From contig NZ_CP108538.1 in the NCBI RefSeq assembly GCF_035994185.1, positions 3,658,001 through 3,722,000 of the forward strand: a stretch of DNA of 64,000 nt. Direction: 5' to 3'. Under the pieces are notes generated by a model. That model did not search any database. It was not told the origin of the DNA and saw only the letters and a list, made by a program, of their open reading frames with translations. Below, piece after piece: positions 25,248 to 35,267 of the stretch; position 1 is the stretch's first letter, and the number at the start of each line of letters is the position of its first letter. The DNA comes from Streptomyces sp. NBC_01217 (GTDB taxonomy: Bacteria; Actinomycetota; Actinomycetes; Streptomycetales; Streptomycetaceae). The translations under genes and the position numbers were made by a program.

Positions 25248-27089
25248 TCAGCCGGTGCTGAAGGAGATGGCGAGGTACTCCTTGTCGATCAGCGAGCTCC
25301 CGCCCCCCTTGCTGATCACCGTCTGGGAGATGCACAGCCGGCCGGCGGAGTAGAGGATCTCCGAGTAGTCCCCCGAGAAGCTGGTCTCGGCGTCGCGGAC
25401 GGACTTCTCGCTCGGGTTCTCCATCAGCACGGTCTGCTTGAACGTGGAGCCGTCGATGGAGACGATCTGGCCGCCCTTGTCGTACGGGGGCGACTTGTAC
25501 GCGATGATGTTGCCGCCGTCCATGCGCAAGGGGAACATCGTGTACCGCTCGCCCGCGTCGGCCCGGTCACTGGTCGGCTTGCCCGTGGTGAGGTCGAAGG
25601 AGACGATCTCGTTGGTGTCGCCGTACTCCCCGGTGCCCTCGTGGTCCTCGGTCGGCACATAGATGCGGTTGTTGCCGACGGCCACCGCACGGCAGCTCTC
25701 GACCTCGGTGGAGGCGCAGCGCGCGGCGTACTTCTCGCCGTCCGCCGCGATCCTGGTGAGGAGCTTGCCGGTGGCGGCGTCGATCGAGAAGAAGTCCGAG
25801 ATGCCGCTGCCGTCACCGGCGGTGTCGCCGACGTCGGCCGCGACGACCAGCGGCTTGGTGGAGACGATGCTCGCGTAGTCGACGCCGGGCGGCATCTTGT
25901 ACGAGGAGAGCGGGGCGCCGGTGGTCGGGTTCAGCGCCTGGATGACGAGCTGCGGGTCGTCGTACGTACCGCACTTGCGGACGACTGCGAGCGCCTCGCC
26001 GCCGCCGTAACCCGAGTCGTAGCAGCCGTCGGTGGAGACCTTGGGCTTCCAGCGCTCGGCGCCGGTATCGAGGTCGAACGCCGCGCCGCCCTCGGTGCCG
26101 GCCGCGGCGACAGTGGTGCCGCTGAGCGTGATCTCGTCGTACCTGACCGGCTCGTCACCGCTGGTGGCGGCGGTCACCGACTTGCTCCACATCAGCTTGC
26201 CGGTGTTCAGGTCGATCGCGCCGACCTGGTTGCACGGCTGGTACTTCTTGGCCTTGGTCGGCCTGCCCGCCTCGAAGGCGACGGCCGTCTTGTAGTCCTT
26301 GGACATGTGCCGGGAGGCGGCGCAGAGCTGGCCGGCCAGCGGGATCGACCACAGCTTGGTGCCCTTGACGATGTCGTAGCCGACGATCTCGTTCATGCCG
26401 GTCTTCACATACGCCTTGTCGGTCAGCCAGGAGCCGTCGACCTTGGTGACGTCGTCGACCTTCGGCTCCGGAAGCTGGAAGGCGACCCTGGACTTGGGGT
26501 CCGCCGGGGCCTTCTCCTTGCCGCCGCCACCTACCGCGCCGCCCTGGCCGCCACCCTTGCCCTCGGTGCCGCCGCTGGACCGGGACGCCTGGTCCTTCTT
26601 GCCGTCGTCACCACTGCTGGAGGAGAACCAGACGCCCGCGGCGATGATCAGCACCACGGCGACCGACGCGGCGACGATGATCTGCATCTGGGTGCTGAAC
26701 TTCTTGCCCCCGTTCCCGTTCTGCTGCGGCGGGTAGGGCTGCTGCATCGGGGCGGTCGGGTAGCCGTATCCCTGCTGCGGCGGCTGGCCGGGCGGCAGAC
26801 CCTGCGGGAATCCGTAACCCTGCGGCGGCTGACCGGGCGCGGGCGCCTGCGGATAGCCGTAACCCGGCTGTGGCGGCTGGCCCTGCGGATAGCCGTAACC
26901 CGGCTGCGGGGGCTGGCCCTGCGGGTAGCCGTAACCCGGGCCCGGCTGCTGCGGCGGGGTCTGCGGGGTGCCCGCGGGCGGTGGGGTCGGCGCTCCGAAC
27001 CCGCCCGGCGGGGGGTCCTGCGGGGCTCCGAATCCGCCCTGGGGCGGTTCGTTGGGCGGCTCGTTGGGCGGCTGGGGGGGCTGCGTCAT
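25248..27089 (-). CDS. Pro-rich, single-TM PQQ-like beta-propeller protein (copy 1)
   Basis: A 613-residue protein. About 1-125 is a Pro/Gln/Gly/Tyr-rich cytoplasmic tail with GYGYPQ repeats, then one TM (about 133-150, IIVAASVAVVLIIAAGVWF), a Ser/Gly/Lys spacer, and a C-terminal propeller with WxxPL/DLNTGKLMWSK/NPTTGAPL repeats like PQQ-binding-like domains. Such repeats also occur in non-enzymatic BamB-like proteins; no dehydrogenase residues are evident, so binding or scaffolding is more likely. ATG 27089 lies 10 nt after AGAGG. It is the leftmost of three paralogues on one strand. Confidence 0.85.
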   Translation of the reverse strand: MTQPPQPPNEPPNEPPQGGFGAPQDPPPGGFGAPTPPPAGTPQTPPQQPGPGYGYPQGQPPQPGYGYPQGQPPQPGYGYPQAPAPGQPPQGYGFPQGLPPGQPPQQGYGYPTAPMQQPYPPQQNGNGGKKFSTQMQIIVAASVAVVLIIAAGVWFSSSSGDDGKKDQASRSSGGTEGKGGGQGGAVGGGGKEKAPADPKSRVAFQLPEPKVDDVTKVDGSWLTDKAYVKTGMNEIVGYDIVKGTKLWSIPLAGQLCAASRHMSKDYKTAVAFEAGRPTKAKKYQPCNQVGAIDLNTGKLMWSKSVTAATSGDEPVRYDEITLSGTTVAAAGTEGGAAFDLDTGAERWKPKVSTDGCYDSGYGGGEALAVVRKCGTYDDPQLVIQALNPTTGAPLSSYKMPPGVDYASIVSTKPLVVAADVGDTAGDGSGISDFFSIDAATGKLLTRIAADGEKYAARCASTEVESCRAVAVGNNRIYVPTEDHEGTGEYGDTNEIVSFDLTTGKPTSDRADAGERYTMFPLRMDGGNIIAYKSPPYDKGGQIVSIDGSTFKQTVLMENPSEKSVRDAETSFSGDYSEILYSAGRLCISQTVISKGGGSSLIDKEYLAISFSTG

Positions 27090-27153
27090 GGCGTACGTAC
27101 CTCTGGGAAAAGGGAGTCGGTGGGTCGGGGCCGTGGAAAGCCTTCGTGAGCCG

Positions 27154-29037
27154 TCAGTTGCCGAAGGCCATCATGGTCTTCGTCTCCAGCTCCTCCTCGT
27201 CGTTGCGCGCGCTGACCCGTCCACTCGCGATGAAGGAACGGCCGCCCGCGTAGACGATCTTCGAGTTGTAGAAGGAGCTCTCGATCTCTGCCGTGGACAC
27301 GGGGTGCTTCAGCACCATCTGCACCGTGCCGCCGGCCGGTGCGAGGGTGGCGATCCCGCCGCCCTTGTTGTACCCGGCCTCCACGTAGAGCAGCACGTTG
27401 CCGCCCTCCATACGCAGCGGCTTCACCATGCGGTCCGCCGGGGCCGCCGCCTTCCACCTGGGCTTGCCGGTGTTCAGGTTGAACGCCACGACCTTGTTCG
27501 TACGGGCGGTTCCGCCGGAGTCGGGTGCGGTCGCCATGTAGAACGTGTTGGCGTCGGCGGCGACACCGGTGCAGCCGTCCAGGGACTTGCCGAAGATGGC
27601 GAAGGTGTTGCCGCAGTCCGGCGAGAACTTGTCGCCCTTGTCGCTGACGAGTCCGGAGCGGAGCGTGCCGTTCTCCTTGATCGAGAGGATGCTCCACTCC
27701 TTGTCCTTCTTCAGGGAGACCACGAGCGGGCTCACCGAATAGACCCGGTCGACCTCCCATCCGGCCTTGGGCCGGTACGTCCACCTGGGCTTCCCGGTGA
27801 CCGGGTCGATCTCCTGGATCTGGTGCTGCGGGTTGTCGACGTCGTCGGTGCGGCAGCTGGAGGCGGCGATCAGCCTGGGCCCGCCCGCGAAGGCGAACGG
27901 CTGGCAGTTGCCCGCCGACTTGCCGAACAGCTCCTTGCCGTCGCTGACCCGGTAGGCGTTGGAGTTGCCGGTGCGCCCGACCGTCACGGTGTCGCCGCTG
28001 ATGGCGAGGGAGATGTCCGACATCATGTCCCAGATGCCGTTCTTCTTGATCGACTTCTTCCAGCCGGCCTTGCCGGTGGCGAGGTCGATCATCTGGAGGT
28101 CCGAGCAGTCCGCCTTGTCGGTGGTGCCGTTCTCGACCCCGATGACGATCTTGCCGTCGGCGGTGGGCTGCGAGGGCGCCGCGCACAGGTCGGCGGGCAG
28201 CTTCAGCGTCCACTTCTGCTTGCCGTCGGCGACGGAGTAACCGGAGACCGAGCGGTACATGCCCCTGACGAGGGTGTCACCGACGACCCACGGGCCATAC
28301 ACGTCCGAGCCGTTGCGCGGCAGGTCGATGTCGTTCTTCTGCAGCCAGAGGACCTTCGCCTCGCCCTCCTTGCGACCGGCGTTGAGGTCCTCGTCGCTCT
28401 CGCGGCCGTCGCCGCTGCCGTTGCCCTCGTCGACGGAGGGCGAGGTGCTCGGCTTGGCGTCGTCGCTCTTGTGCGCGACGGGCTTCTTGTCGTCGTCGCT
28501 CCCGCTCGTGGCGAGGAAGATGCCGCCGCCGATCACCAGGAGCGCGACGACCGCGGCGCCGATGATCAGCGCGGGCTTGCGCTTGAGGGGGTTGCCACCG
28601 CCGGGGCCGGCGGGGGCCGGTGCGCCGGGGTACTGCTGCTGCGGGTAGCCGTAACCGGGCTGCTGACCGTAGGGGCCCGGCTGTTGGCTGTACGGTCCGG
28701 GCTGCTGACCGTACGGTCCGGGCTGCTGGTTGTACGGACCCGGCTGCTGACCGTAGGGACCGGGCTGCTGGCTGTACGGTCCGGGCTGCTGGGGGTAGCC
28801 GTAACCGGGGGCCTGGCCCGGCGCCTGACCGGGCGTCTGCGGATAGCCGTAACCGGGCTGCGCGGGCGGCGGGGTCTGGGGGGCGGGCGGGGCCTGGGGC
28901 GGCTGCGCGGGCGGCGGGGTCTGCGGCGGGCCGCTCGGCGGCGGACCCTGCGGCTTCGGCTGAGGACTTCCCTGCGGCGGCTCCTGCGGTGCGCCGAAGC
29001 CTCCCTGCGGCGGTTGCTGGCTGGGTGGCTGGGTCAT
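27154..29037 (-). CDS. Pro-rich, single-TM PQQ-like beta-propeller protein (copy 2)
   Basis: A 627-residue paralogue of its neighbours. About 1-150 is a Pro/Gln/Tyr-rich tail with GPYSQQP and GYGYPQ repeats. One TM follows (about 165-185, IIGAAVVALLVIGGGIF), then an acidic Ser/Lys spacer and a beta-propeller with repeated DLATGKAGWKK/NLNTGKPRWK motifs. ATG 29037 sits 8 nt after GGGGG. The propeller begins with WLQKNDIDLPRNGSDVYGPWVVGDT, shared nearly word for word with copy 3. Role unknown; it is topologically like an outward-facing sensor or scaffold. Confidence 0.85.
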   Translation of the reverse strand: MTQPPSQQPPQGGFGAPQEPPQGSPQPKPQGPPPSGPPQTPPPAQPPQAPPAPQTPPPAQPGYGYPQTPGQAPGQAPGYGYPQQPGPYSQQPGPYGQQPGPYNQQPGPYGQQPGPYSQQPGPYGQQPGYGYPQQQYPGAPAPAGPGGGNPLKRKPALIIGAAVVALLVIGGGIFLATSGSDDDKKPVAHKSDDAKPSTSPSVDEGNGSGDGRESDEDLNAGRKEGEAKVLWLQKNDIDLPRNGSDVYGPWVVGDTLVRGMYRSVSGYSVADGKQKWTLKLPADLCAAPSQPTADGKIVIGVENGTTDKADCSDLQMIDLATGKAGWKKSIKKNGIWDMMSDISLAISGDTVTVGRTGNSNAYRVSDGKELFGKSAGNCQPFAFAGGPRLIAASSCRTDDVDNPQHQIQEIDPVTGKPRWTYRPKAGWEVDRVYSVSPLVVSLKKDKEWSILSIKENGTLRSGLVSDKGDKFSPDCGNTFAIFGKSLDGCTGVAADANTFYMATAPDSGGTARTNKVVAFNLNTGKPRWKAAAPADRMVKPLRMEGGNVLLYVEAGYNKGGGIATLAPAGGTVQMVLKHPVSTAEIESSFYNSKIVYAGGRSFIASGRVSARNDEEELETKTMMAFGN

Positions 29038-29284
29038 CAGCACGTCCCCCTTCGTGCGGTCCGGTGCCCGTTCCGTTCTCCCCCGCGATTCCGCAGAGTT
29101 CGAAGGGTCCGGCAAGACCCCCAGAACTCCTCGGAAAGGAGCGAATCGGGCATGGATCCCGCGGCGTTACGACAGTCGAGCGGGGCTTCTTTGTACCACC
29201 CGCAACACCGGGGGCACCGGGTCGGTCCGCCCCCTGTTCCCAAGGGAGAACCGCCCCGTGATGCCCCCGTTACGCCCCGGCCCG

Positions 29285-30694
29285 TCAGCTGCCGAAGCCC
29301 GCCATCGACTTCATCGACTTCTCGTCGTCGTCCTCGATCCCGCTGATCCTCGCGTGCACGAGGAAGCAACGCCCGTTCAGATAGGCGACCCTGGAATCGA
29401 AGAAGCCCCGTTCGACCTGGGCCGCCGCCACCGGGTGCCGCAGCACCATCTGCGGGGCGCCGCCGGCCGGCGGGAGGGACGCGATGCCACCGCCCTTGTT
29501 CCTGCCCGCCGCCAGATACATCAGCAGCCTGCCGCCCTCCACCCGCAGCGGCATCAGGGTCTGCCCGGCCGGGGCCGCGGCCTTCCACTTCGCCCGGCCG
29601 GTGTTCAGGTCGAAGGCCACGACCTGGTTGGTGGGGGTGAGGTCGTCCTCGCCGGGCCTGGTCGCCAGATAGACCGTCCGGTCGTCGGCCGCCACCCCGA
29701 GGCAGTTGTCGAGGTTCTTGCCCTGGGTGAGGAGGTCACCGCCGCACTTCGTCGCGTAGTCGTCGGTGCCGCCGACCAGTTGGGAGCGGTAGGTGCCGTT
29801 CTCGCCAAGCACGATGACCGCCCACTTGTCCTCCTGCTTCAGCGAGACGACCAGCGGGCTGACAGAGTAGAACTGGGCGATCTCCCAGCCCTTCTTGACC
29901 TTGTACGTCCACAGCACCTTGCCGGTGACCGGATCGATCCGCTGCACCTGCTGTTCCTTGTGGTCGTCGGCCGCCGTCCGACAGCTGGTGGCGGCGATCG
30001 CCACCGGACCGCTCGCGAAGCCGAACGGCTGGCAGTTGCCCGGAAGTTCACCGAAGAGCACCTTGCCGTCGCCGACCCGGAATGCGTCCGTCCTGCTGGT
30101 GCGCCCCACGGTCACGGTGTCCCCGTTGATCGCCATCGAGACGTCGGAGAGCAGATCCCAGGCGCCCTGGCGCTTGTACGTCTTGCGCCAGCCCGCCCTG
30201 CCCGTCGTGAGATCCACCATCTGGAGGGAGTTGCAGAGCGCGTCGTCCGCGGTGCCGGTCTCGATCCCGAGGACGATCCTGCCGTCGGCGGTGGCCTGCG
30301 AGGGCGCCGCGCACAGCTCCGACGGCATGCGAAGACGCCACTTCAGGCTGCCGTCGGTGACCGAATACCCGGTGAGCGTGTGGAACATGGCCTTGACGAT
30401 GGTGTCGCCGACGATCCAGGGGCCGTACACGTCCGAGCCGTTGCGCGGCAGGTCGACGCCGCCCTCCTGGAGCCAGAGGTCCCTCGCCTCGCCGGGCCCG
30501 CGCTCGGCGTTGAGCGCGTCGGCCTCGGCGCGGAGGTCGTGCGTGCCCTGGTCCCGGTCCTTGGCTTTGCCCTTGCCGTCGCTGCCGTCGCTCGTGGAAC
30601 CCGGTCCGGGATCGGTGCTCGCCCCCGCCGTGGGCCCCGGCCCCTCGTCGCTCCCGCCGGTGGCGAACCAGATGCCACCGCCGGCCAGCAGCAC
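29285..30694 (-). CDS. N-terminally truncated PQQ-like beta-propeller paralogue (copy 3)
   Basis: A 469-residue reading frame matching copy 2 from the end of its TM onward (LLAGGGIWFATGGS, then WLQEGGVDLPRNGSDVYGPW). The Pro-rich tail and about half the TM are absent. The 22 bases upstream, including the GGGGG ribosome site, are identical to those before copy 2. However, the position of copy 2's ATG is CTG here, and the only start is GTG 30694, just 2 nt after GGGGG. This fits an internal deletion, perhaps between short GTGCTG repeats, or an assembly collapse in a repeat-rich region. Expression and membrane insertion are doubtful. Confidence 0.7.
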   Translation of the reverse strand: MLLAGGGIWFATGGSDEGPGPTAGASTDPGPGSTSDGSDGKGKAKDRDQGTHDLRAEADALNAERGPGEARDLWLQEGGVDLPRNGSDVYGPWIVGDTIVKAMFHTLTGYSVTDGSLKWRLRMPSELCAAPSQATADGRIVLGIETGTADDALCNSLQMVDLTTGRAGWRKTYKRQGAWDLLSDVSMAINGDTVTVGRTSRTDAFRVGDGKVLFGELPGNCQPFGFASGPVAIAATSCRTAADDHKEQQVQRIDPVTGKVLWTYKVKKGWEIAQFYSVSPLVVSLKQEDKWAVIVLGENGTYRSQLVGGTDDYATKCGGDLLTQGKNLDNCLGVAADDRTVYLATRPGEDDLTPTNQVVAFDLNTGRAKWKAAAPAGQTLMPLRVEGGRLLMYLAAGRNKGGGIASLPPAGGAPQMVLRHPVAAAQVERGFFDSRVAYLNGRCFLVHARISGIEDDDEKSMKSMAGFGS

Positions 30695-30802
30695 GTCCCC
30701 CTTCGTGCGGACCGGTCCGGCAACTCAACCTGTACCGGGCAGGGTTTCTTTCTACCACCCACCCCACAAGCCCCATCGGTCACACCGAAGGCGCTCCGAC
30801 GC

Positions 30803-32620
30803 TCAGGCGTCCTCGGCCAGTTCCAGCCAGCGCATCTCCAACTCATCGCGCTCCACGACCAGTTCGCGCAGCTCCGCGTCCAGCTTCGCCACCTTCTCGA
30901 AGTCCGTGGCGTAGTCCGCGATCTGCGCGTGCAGCGCGGTCTCCCGCGTGGAGATCTTGTCGAGCTGCCGCTCCACCTTCTGCAGCTCCTTCTTCGCCGC
31001 GCGTGCGGCCTGCGGGGAGACGGCCGTGGCCACAGCGGCCTTCTCCTTGGCGGCCGCGGGTGCGGCGGACGGGGTCGCCGTCTCCTCCATCCGCTGCCTG
31101 CGCTCCAGGTACTCGTCGATCCCGCGCGGGAGCATCCGCAGCGTGCGGTCGCCGAGCAGCGCCATCACCCGGTCCGTGGTCCGCTCGATGAAGAACCGGT
31201 CGTGGGAGATCACGACCATCGATCCGGGCCAGCCGTCGAGGAGGTCCTCCAGCTGGGTCAGCGTCTCGATGTCGAGGTCGTTGGTGGGCTCGTCGAGGAA
31301 GAGGACGTTCGGCTCGTCCATCAGCAGGCGCAGGATCTGGAGCCGGCGCCGCTCACCGCCGGACAGGTCGCCGACCGGGGTCCACTGCTTCTCCTTCGAG
31401 AAGCCGAACTGCTCGCAGAGCTGGCCCGCGGTCATCTCCCGGCCCTTGCCGAGGTCGACCCGGTCCCGTACCTGCTGAACCGCTTCGAGCACCCGCAGGT
31501 TCGGGTTGAGCTCGTGGACCTCCTGGGAGAGGTAGGCGAGCTTGACGGTCTTGCCGACGACGATCTTCCCGGCCGCGGGCTGCGCCTCGCCCTGGGTGCG
31601 GGCCGCCTCGGCGAGCGCCCGCAGCAGCGAGGTCTTGCCCGCGCCGTTGATCCCGACCAGACCGATCCGGTCGCCGGGGCCGAGGTGCCAGGTGAGGTGG
31701 GTGAGCAGCGTCTTGGGTCCGGCCTGGACGGTCACGTCCTCCAGGTCGAAGACGGTCCTGCCGAGCCTGGCGTTGGCGAACTTCATCAGCTCGCTGGTGT
31801 CGCGCGGCGGCGGCACGTCGGCGATCAGCTCATTGGCCGCCTCGATGCGGTAGCGCGGCTTGGAGGTACGGGCGGGGGCGCCGCGGCGCAGCCAGGCCAG
31901 CTCCTTGCGCATCAGGTTCTGCCGCTTGGACTCCTCGGTCGCGGCGATCCGCTCCCGCTCGGCCCGCGCGAAGACGTAGTCGCTGTAGCCACCCTCGTAC
32001 TCGTGGACCGTGCCGCGCTGGACGTCCCACATGCGGGTGCAGACCTGGTCGAGGAACCAGCGGTCGTGGGTGACGCAGACGAGCGCCGAGCGGCGGGCGC
32101 GCAGATGGCCGGCCAGCCAGGAGATGCCCTCGACGTCGAGGTGGTTGGTCGGCTCGTCGAGGACGATCAGGTCCTGTTCGGCGATGAGCAGCTTGGCCAG
32201 CGCGATACGGCGCCGCTCGCCGCCGGAGAGCGGGGCGATGACGGTGTCCAGGCCGTGCTCGAAGCCCGGCAGGGCGAGCCCGCCGAAGAGTCCGGTGAGC
32301 ACGTCGCGGATCTTCGCGCTGCCCGCCCACTCGTGGTCGGCGAGGTCGCCGATCACCTCGTGGCGGATGGTCGCCTGCGGGTCGAGCGAGTCGTGCTGGG
32401 TGAGGACGCCGAGGCGCAGCCCGCCGCTGTGGGTGACGCGGCCGCTGTCCGCATCCTCCAGCCTGGCGAGCATCCGGATGAGGGTCGTCTTGCCGTCGCC
32501 GTTACGGCCCACGACACCGATCCGGTCCCCCTCGGACACTCCGAGGGACACACCATCGAGCAGGGCACGGGTGCCGTACACCTTGCTGACCTGCTCGACA
32601 TTGACCAGATTGACGGCCAT
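30803..32620 (-). CDS. ABC-F family ATPase (Uup-like)
   Basis: A 605-residue protein with two ABC domains and no TM segments. Walker A motifs are GRNGDGKTTL (first) and GINGAGKTSL (second). Signatures LSGGERRR occur in both halves, and Walker B LDEPTNHLD and LDEPTNDLD. A charged linker lies between the domains and a coiled-coil C-terminal region follows (about 525-605). ABC-F proteins act on the ribosome, not in transport. The ATG at 32620 has AGGAG 5 nt upstream. Its closest likeness is the Uup/housekeeping branch; a resistance role cannot be excluded. Confidence 0.9.
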   Translation of the reverse strand: MAVNLVNVEQVSKVYGTRALLDGVSLGVSEGDRIGVVGRNGDGKTTLIRMLARLEDADSGRVTHSGGLRLGVLTQHDSLDPQATIRHEVIGDLADHEWAGSAKIRDVLTGLFGGLALPGFEHGLDTVIAPLSGGERRRIALAKLLIAEQDLIVLDEPTNHLDVEGISWLAGHLRARRSALVCVTHDRWFLDQVCTRMWDVQRGTVHEYEGGYSDYVFARAERERIAATEESKRQNLMRKELAWLRRGAPARTSKPRYRIEAANELIADVPPPRDTSELMKFANARLGRTVFDLEDVTVQAGPKTLLTHLTWHLGPGDRIGLVGINGAGKTSLLRALAEAARTQGEAQPAAGKIVVGKTVKLAYLSQEVHELNPNLRVLEAVQQVRDRVDLGKGREMTAGQLCEQFGFSKEKQWTPVGDLSGGERRRLQILRLLMDEPNVLFLDEPTNDLDIETLTQLEDLLDGWPGSMVVISHDRFFIERTTDRVMALLGDRTLRMLPRGIDEYLERRQRMEETATPSAAPAAAKEKAAVATAVSPQAARAAKKELQKVERQLDKISTRETALHAQIADYATDFEKVAKLDAELRELVVERDELEMRWLELAEDA

Positions 32621-32751
32621 TTCACTCCTGTCCGGGGGTTCGATCGACGTCCCAGGGTAGTCGGCTCGCGGCCGCGATAACGTGCTGCGATCGATCAAGG
32701 GGCGTGGGCCCGGGTCGCGAGAGCGTCGGACATCTCAGGGGTGGGGACTTC

Positions 32752-33393
32752 ATGGGGATTTCAGCGAGGGCTTCAGTGGTTCCGGCGGCGCTGCTGGTGA
32801 CGGCCGTACTGGCGGGCTGTTCGTCGCCGCCGCCGTCGCCGTCGCCGTCGCCGAAGGCGGAAGCAGCCGGGAAGGCCGCTTCCGCAGCCGCCGCCGATGG
32901 AGGCACGGTCGGCGGCTCCGGCTCGGCCTGTCCGCTGCCCGTCGCCTTCGACCTCGCGGCGTCCTGGAAGCCGAAGGCCGTCCACGTCGATCCGGACTCC
33001 GAGCTCGGTGCCGCGCTGGGCATGCAGGGCGGGGTCACCATGGTCTGCGAGATCGACGCGAAGCCCGCGGGGAACATCGGGTATCTGCGGGTGTGGCAGG
33101 GCGAGCGGTCCGACCTCACCCCGCGCCAGGTCCTGGAGGCGTTCCTGGCCGACGAGGACGGCGCCGAGAAGATCACGTACGGCGGGACCAGGGCCGGTGA
33201 GCTGCCCGCGGCCGAGGCCGGCTACACGGTCAGGAGCAAGCTGCTGGACGAGCTCAAGAAGGAGCGGGCCTTCGCCGTCTCCACCCCGGACGGGCCGGTC
33301 GTGGTCCATCTGGGCGGGATGGACACCGCGGAGCACGAGGCGATGCTCCCCGCGTACGAGCTGGCGAAGAAGAGCATGCGCCTCGGCGGCTGA
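32752..33393 (+). CDS. Secreted lipoprotein of unknown function
   Basis: A 213-residue protein with a lipobox VLAGC (lipid-modified Cys23) after a basic-hydrophobic signal peptide. A Ser/Pro/Ala-rich tether follows. The soluble domain (about 60-213) has a Cys pair (C60, C102) that could form a disulfide. It resembles actinobacterial lipoproteins of unknown function. It is divergent from the ABC-F gene and converges on ispE with a shared terminator. Confidence 0.8.
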   Translation: MGISARASVVPAALLVTAVLAGCSSPPPSPSPSPKAEAAGKAASAAAADGGTVGGSGSACPLPVAFDLAASWKPKAVHVDPDSELGAALGMQGGVTMVCEIDAKPAGNIGYLRVWQGERSDLTPRQVLEAFLADEDGAEKITYGGTRAGELPAAEAGYTVRSKLLDELKKERAFAVSTPDGPVVVHLGGMDTAEHEAMLPAYELAKKSMRLGG

Positions 33394-33420
33394 CCGGGCG
33401 GCGGTGCAACCCGGTCAGCC
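33388..33420. terminator. Bidirectional hairpin between the lipoprotein gene and ispE
   Basis: Perfect 11-bp arms GGCTGACCGGG (33388-33398) and complement (33410-33420). The left arm contains the lipoprotein TGA and the right arm the ispE stop, so both convergent genes end inside it. Confidence 0.8.
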
Positions 33421-34317
33421 GGACTGCTGGACCGTGGCGCCCGGGGCCGGCGACACCGCGGCCCGTGCGTTTCTGCACGTCCCCGAAGAGATCAGCGCCT
33501 CGGCCACCTTCCGCGCCGACTCCGCGTCCGCCACCAGGAACGCGGTGGTCGGTCCGGAGCCCGAGACCAGGGCGGCCAGTGCCCCGGCCCCGGTGCCCGC
33601 GGCGAGGGTGTCGGCCAGCGAGGGGCGCAGGGAGAGCGCGGCGGGCTGGAGGTCGTTGCTCAGGGCGTCCGCGAGCGCGGTGGTGTCGCCGGACCGCAGC
33701 GCGTCCAGGAGTGCGGCGGACGCGGTGGGCTCCGGGACGTCCGCATCGGCCGTGAGCCGGTCGAACTCGCCGTAGACGGCGGGGGTGGAGAGCCCGCCGT
33801 CGGCGACCGCGAAGACCCAGTGGAAGGTTCCGCCGACGTCGATCGGGGTCAGCTGCTCGCCGCGCCCGACCCCGAGGGCCGCGCCGCCGACCAGGCTGAA
33901 CGGGACGTCGCTGCCGAGCTCCGCGCAGATGGCGAGGAGCTCATCGCGCGTCGCGCCGGTGGACCACAGGGCGTCGCAGGCCAGCAGAGCGGCCGCACCG
34001 TCGGCGCTGCCGCCCGCCATGCCGCCCGCGACGGGGATGTCCTTGGCGATGTGGATGTGCACATCGGGTGCGATGCCGTACCGCCCGGCCAGGGCGATCG
34101 CGGCGCGTGCGGCGAGGTTCGTCGCGTCCAGCGGCACCTTGGCGGCGTCCGGGCCCGAGCAGGTGATGCGCAGCTCGTCGGCGGGGGTGACGGTGACCTC
34201 GTCGTACAGACCGACGGCGAGGAAGACATTGGCCAGGTCGTGAAAGCCGTCGGAGCGCGGCGCGCCGACCGCGAGCTGGACGTTGACCTTGGCGGACACG
34301 CGAACGGTGACGCTCAC
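33415..34317 (-). CDS. ispE: 4-diphosphocytidyl-2-C-methyl-D-erythritol kinase
   Basis: A 300-residue GHMP kinase of the MEP pathway for isoprenoid precursors. The N-terminal substrate motif is [12 protein letters not shown] with Lys10. The ATP loop is [17 protein letters not shown] (95-111), and the aspartate region is [11 protein letters not shown]. The start is GTG 34317, overlapping the rsmA stop (GTGA), as in many actinobacteria. It shares a terminator hairpin with the convergent lipoprotein gene. Confidence 0.95.
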   Translation of the reverse strand: MSVTVRVSAKVNVQLAVGAPRSDGFHDLANVFLAVGLYDEVTVTPADELRITCSGPDAAKVPLDATNLAARAAIALAGRYGIAPDVHIHIAKDIPVAGGMAGGSADGAAALLACDALWSTGATRDELLAICAELGSDVPFSLVGGAALGVGRGEQLTPIDVGGTFHWVFAVADGGLSTPAVYGEFDRLTADADVPEPTASAALLDALRSGDTTALADALSNDLQPAALSLRPSLADTLAAGTGAGALAALVSGSGPTTAFLVADAESARKVAEALISSGTCRNARAAVSPAPGATVQQSG

Positions 34318-35237
34318 TCGCCACTCCCGGAGGTCTCGTCGCCGGCAGGCGCCGAAGTCCCGTTGCCGGCGGTCCCGGCCGGCTTGTTCTCGGCGATGGC
34401 GGCGAATTCCTCGACCGTCAGCGCCTCACCGCGGGCCTGGGGCGAGATCCCGGCCGCCACCAGGGCCGCCTCGGCGGCGGGTGCGGAGCCCGCCCAGCCG
34501 GCCAGGGCCGCCCGCAGGGTCTTGCGGCGCTGGGCGAAGGCCGCGTCGACGACCGCGAAGACTTCGGTCCGGCTCGCGCTCGTCGTGATCGGCTCGGTGC
34601 GCCGGACCAGCGACACCAGACCGGAGTCGACGTTCGGGGCGGGCCAGAAGACATTGCGGCCGATGGACCCGGCCCGCTTGACGTGCGCGTACCAGTTGGC
34701 CTTCACCGACGGCACGCCGTAGACCTTGTTGCCCGGCCTGGCGGCCAGCCGGTCGGCGACCTCGGCCTGGACCATGACGAGGGTCCGCTCGATGGTCGGG
34801 AAGCGTTCCAGCATGGTCAGCAGGACCGGCACGGCGACGTTGTACGGAAGGTTCGCGACCAGCGCGGTCGGCGCCGGACCCGGCAGCTCCCGGACCAGCA
34901 TCGCGTCGGAGTGCACCAGGGTGAACCGGTCGGCGCGCCCCGGCATCCGGGCGGCGACCGTGGCCGGCAGGGCGCCCGCCAGCACGTCGTCGATCTCGAC
35001 GGCGACGACCCGGTCCGCCGCCTCCAGCAGCGCCAGGGTCAGCGAACCGAGCCCCGGTCCGACCTCCACGACGACGTCGTCCGGGCGGACTTCCGCCGTC
35101 CGCACGATCCTGCGGACCGTATTGGCGTCGATGACGAAGTTCTGACCGCGCTGCTTGGTCGGGCGTACGCCCAGCGCGGCGGCCAGCTCGCGGATGTCTG
35201 CGGGGCCCAGGAGGGCGTCGGGATCAGTGGTGCTCAC
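34314..35237 (-). CDS. rsmA: 16S rRNA (A1518/A1519) dimethyltransferase
   Basis: A 307-residue KsgA-type methyltransferase that dimethylates two adenines in helix 45 of 16S rRNA. Motif I is [15 protein letters not shown], and the catalytic motif is NLPYN followed by VAVPVLL. The [13 protein letters not shown] region and C-terminal helical domain are present. The C-terminus has a Ser/Gly/Thr tail. The start is GTG 35237. It is translationally coupled to ispE and lies 30 bp after the truncated Rpf-type gene. Confidence 0.95.
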   Translation of the reverse strand: MSTTDPDALLGPADIRELAAALGVRPTKQRGQNFVIDANTVRRIVRTAEVRPDDVVVEVGPGLGSLTLALLEAADRVVAVEIDDVLAGALPATVAARMPGRADRFTLVHSDAMLVRELPGPAPTALVANLPYNVAVPVLLTMLERFPTIERTLVMVQAEVADRLAARPGNKVYGVPSVKANWYAHVKRAGSIGRNVFWPAPNVDSGLVSLVRRTEPITTSASRTEVFAVVDAAFAQRRKTLRAALAGWAGSAPAAEAALVAAGISPQARGEALTVEEFAAIAENKPAGTAGNGTSAPAGDETSGSGE

Positions 35238-35267
35238 CCGGTAAGCCTACGGCCGTACGGCGGTCCG

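Noticed and set aside
24453..27149. Long plus-strand open frames opposite the PQQ genes (24453-27149, 26968-29346, 29054-32680)
   Set aside because: Compositional shadows of minus-strand genes with repetitive charged sequence and no start context.
25248..30694. PQQ-dependent dehydrogenases
   Set aside because: Propeller repeats are present but I see no catalytic or quinone-contacting signature, and the proteins are membrane-tethered with Pro-rich tails.
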